64,000 nt of DNA from Harmonia axyridis. Its lineage: Eukaryota; Arthropoda; Insecta; Coleoptera; Coccinellidae. Each line of letters opens with the position of its first letter. The first letter of the stretch is position 1. Location of the stretch: NCBI RefSeq assembly GCF_914767665.1, contig NC_059503.1, positions 61,212,352 through 61,276,351 on the forward strand, in the 5' to 3' direction. The notes below the pieces were generated by a model. That model worked only from the letters and a program-made list of their open reading frames with translations. It did not search any database and was not told where the DNA came from. This document shows positions 62,403 through 64,000 of this stretch, in pieces. Made by a program: the position numbers and the translations under genes.

Positions 62403-64000
62403 GTCGAAAAATTTTCTCGAATTTTCTCGAATTTTCCTTACCCCGGACCTTAAAAAATTGTAAAAAATTAAAAGTTCCTTCTTGGTAATAATATACCTCT
62501 TTTTCTATTGATCTGGTCATGTAGATCACGAAAGTTTTTATTTGAGGAGTCTGCGACGAATAGTTTAGGAGATATAACGATTTTTATAGAGATTGAATTT
62601 TCTCGAATTTTCCTTACCCCGGACCTTGAAAAATTGTAAAAAATTAAAAGATCTTTCTTGGTAATAAAATACCTCTTTTTCTATTGATCTGTTCACGTAG
62701 ATCACGAAAGTTTTTATTTGAAGGGTCTGCGACGAATAGTTTAGGAGATATAACGATTTTTATAGAGAGATTGAATTTTCTCGAATTTTCCTTACCCCGG
62801 ACCTTGAAAAATTGTAAAAAATTGAAAGATCTTTCTTGGTAATAAAATACCTCTTTTTCTATTGATCTGTTCACGTAGATCACGAAAGTTTTTATTTGAG
62901 GAGTCTGCGACGAATAGTTTAGGAGATATAACGATTTTTATAGAGAGATTGAATTTTCTCGAATTTTCCTTACCCCGGACCTTGAAAAATTGTAAAAAAT
63001 TAAAAGTTCCTTCTTGGTAATAATATACCTCTTTTTCTATTGATCTGGTCATGTAGATCACGAAAGTTTTTATTTGAGGAGTCTGCGACGAATAGTTTAG
63101 GAGATATAACGATTTTTATAGAGAGATTGAATTTTCTCGAATTTTCCTTACCCCGGACCTTGAAAAATTGTAAAAAATTAAAAGATCTTTCTTGGTAATA
63201 AAATACCTCTTTTTCTATTGATCTATTCACGTAGATCACGAAAGTTTTTATTTGAGGGGTCTGCGACGAATAGTTTAGGAGATATAACGATTTTTGTAGA
63301 GAGATTGAATTTTCTCGAATTTTCCTTACCCCGGACCTTAAAAAATTGTAAAAAATTAAAAGTTCCTTCTTGGTAATAATATACCTCTTTTTCTATTGAT
63401 CTGGTCATGTAGATCACGAAAGTTTTTATTTGAGGGGTCTGCGACGAATAGTTTAGGAGATATAACGATTTTTGTAGAGAGATTGAATTTTCTCGAATTT
63501 TCCTTACCCCGGACCTTAAAGAATTGTAAAAAATTAAAAGTTCTTTCTTGGTGATAATATACCTCTTTTTCTATTGATCTGGTCATGTAGATCACGAAAG
63601 TTTTTATTTGAGGAGTCTGCGACGAATAGTTTAGGAGATATAACGATTTTTATAGAGAGATTGAATTTTCTCGAATTTTCCTTACCCCGGACCTTGAAAA
63701 ATTGTAGAAAATTAAAAGATCTTTCTTGGTAATAAAATACCTCTTTTTCTATTGATCTGTTCACGTAGATCACGAAAGTTTTTATTTGAGGGGTCTGCGA
63801 CGAATAGTTTAGGAGATATAACGATTTTTGTAGAGAGATTGAATTTTCTCGAATTTTCCTTACCCCGGACCTTAAAAAATTGTAAAAAATTAAAAGTTCC
63901 TTCTTGGTAATAATATACCTCTTTTTCTATTGATCTGGTCATGTAGATCACGAAAGTTTTTATTTGAGGAGTCTGCGACGAATAGATTAGGAGATATAAC
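62403..64000. repeat. Short-unit run, about 8 units, cut by window edge
   Basis: The run starts as class I, with a first unit of 176 bp near 62589 and TTTGAAGGG near 62717, but switches to class II marks (ATTGAAAGATC near 62822). This suggests recombination within the second unit. GAATAGATTAGG near 63980 matches 10502 and 41793. Confidence 0.9.

Larger units (their letters stand above)
53112..62600. repeat. Large repeat at 6,455-bp offset
   Basis: The landmarks at 53330, 53649, 53939, 54651, 55403 and 55723 all recur 6,455 bp downstream, at 59785 to 62178. The copies share the GAATTAAAATTTC change and the 1-bp-short joint. Correspondence ends in the first units after 62402, where ATAGAGAG replaces GTAGAGAG near 62762. 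Confidence 0.85.
1..64000. repeat. Head-to-tail satellite DNA array filling the window
   Basis: Every part of the window can be read as a copy of one AT-rich monomer or its longer derivative, always in the same orientation. Landmarks such as TGATCT, TCTGCGACGAATAG, GGAGATATAACG and CCTTACCCCGGACC recur at 178-bp steps, or at 320 to 340 bp where a unit carries an insert. By spacing I count about 247 short units and 61 long units. There is no unique-sequence break, inversion, transposon body or gene. Large homogeneous arrays of this kind are typical of eukaryotic centromeric or pericentromeric satellites, but the chromosomal location here is inferred. Both ends of the window lie inside the array, so its true extent is unknown. 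Confidence 0.97.
50511..64000. repeat. Super higher-order block III, cut by window edge
   Basis: Sequence from 50511 follows block II from 32525 at offsets near 17,990 bp through the pairs at 53330 and 55403. It is then expanded by internal duplications between about 56.1 and 59.7 kb. Confidence 0.78.

Noticed and set aside
1..64000. Hundreds of minus-strand reading frames of about 79 codons, beginning near each dyad
   Set aside because: Each is one monomer read through into the next. Neighbours overlap by 62 bp and lie in different frames because 178 is not a multiple of three. Many begin only at GTG, there is no codon-level constraint visible, and the frames exist wherever the repeat does.
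1..64000. CRISPR array
   Set aside because: Units are far too long, there are no unique spacers, and intervening sequence is itself repeated.
1..64000. Identity with the 178-bp centromeric satellite of Arabidopsis or with alpha satellite
   Set aside because: Only the length is similar. I see no matching stretches from those families as I know them.
1..64000. Telomeric repeats or a known transposon coding region
   Set aside because: No telomere-type hexamer or heptamer arrays and no transposase, integrase or reverse-transcriptase frame were seen anywhere in the window.

Overview
The whole 64 kb window is one uninterrupted, AT-rich, head-to-tail satellite DNA array. I found no protein gene, rRNA, intact tRNA, CRISPR array, transposon coding region or unique-sequence interruption. 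All repeat units point the same way. An array of this size and purity suggests a eukaryotic chromosome, most likely centromeric or pericentromeric heterochromatin or a similar satellite block. The sequence alone does not identify the species, and I do not recognise the monomer as a named satellite.

Two unit types tile the window. The short unit is 178 bp, with recurrent 176-bp variants, and there are about 247 copies. The long unit is normally 320, 330 or 340 bp, with 61 copies. A long unit is a short unit carrying about 142 bp or more of extra sequence flanked by the direct repeat GAATTTT. The 10-bp steps in length come from one, two or three copies of TTCTCGAATT. The insert has two alleles, A and B, and they occur mostly as ordered tandem A-B pairs separated by runs of 2 to 21 short units. 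It contains an inverted copy of a monomer core segment, giving a potential foldback, followed by a tRNA-like stretch with sequences resembling Pol III A and B boxes.

Higher-order layout: block I runs from about 2.0 to 17.2 kb. A divergent middle domain runs from about 17.2 to 32.2 kb, with A/B hybrid units and its own 1,016-bp and 5,031-bp tandem duplications. Block II runs from about 32.2 to 50.5 kb and is a version of block I about 30.2 to 33.5 kb downstream. Block III runs from about 50.5 to 64 kb and restarts block II about 18 kb downstream, with a nested 1,245-bp duplication and a larger repeat at an offset of 6,455 bp. Offsets between related segments mostly change by multiples of 178 bp, as expected if unequal crossover or gene conversion adds and removes whole monomers.

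Apparent short reading frames (79 codons on the minus strand, 74 on the plus strand) recur because the repeats are alike. They begin mostly at GTG or TTG, overlap each other and change frame every monomer, so I do not call them genes. Feature boundaries for long-unit clusters use a fixed landmark: from TTGATCTG in the 5' part of the unit to the TGA in ATATTTGA at the end of the insert.
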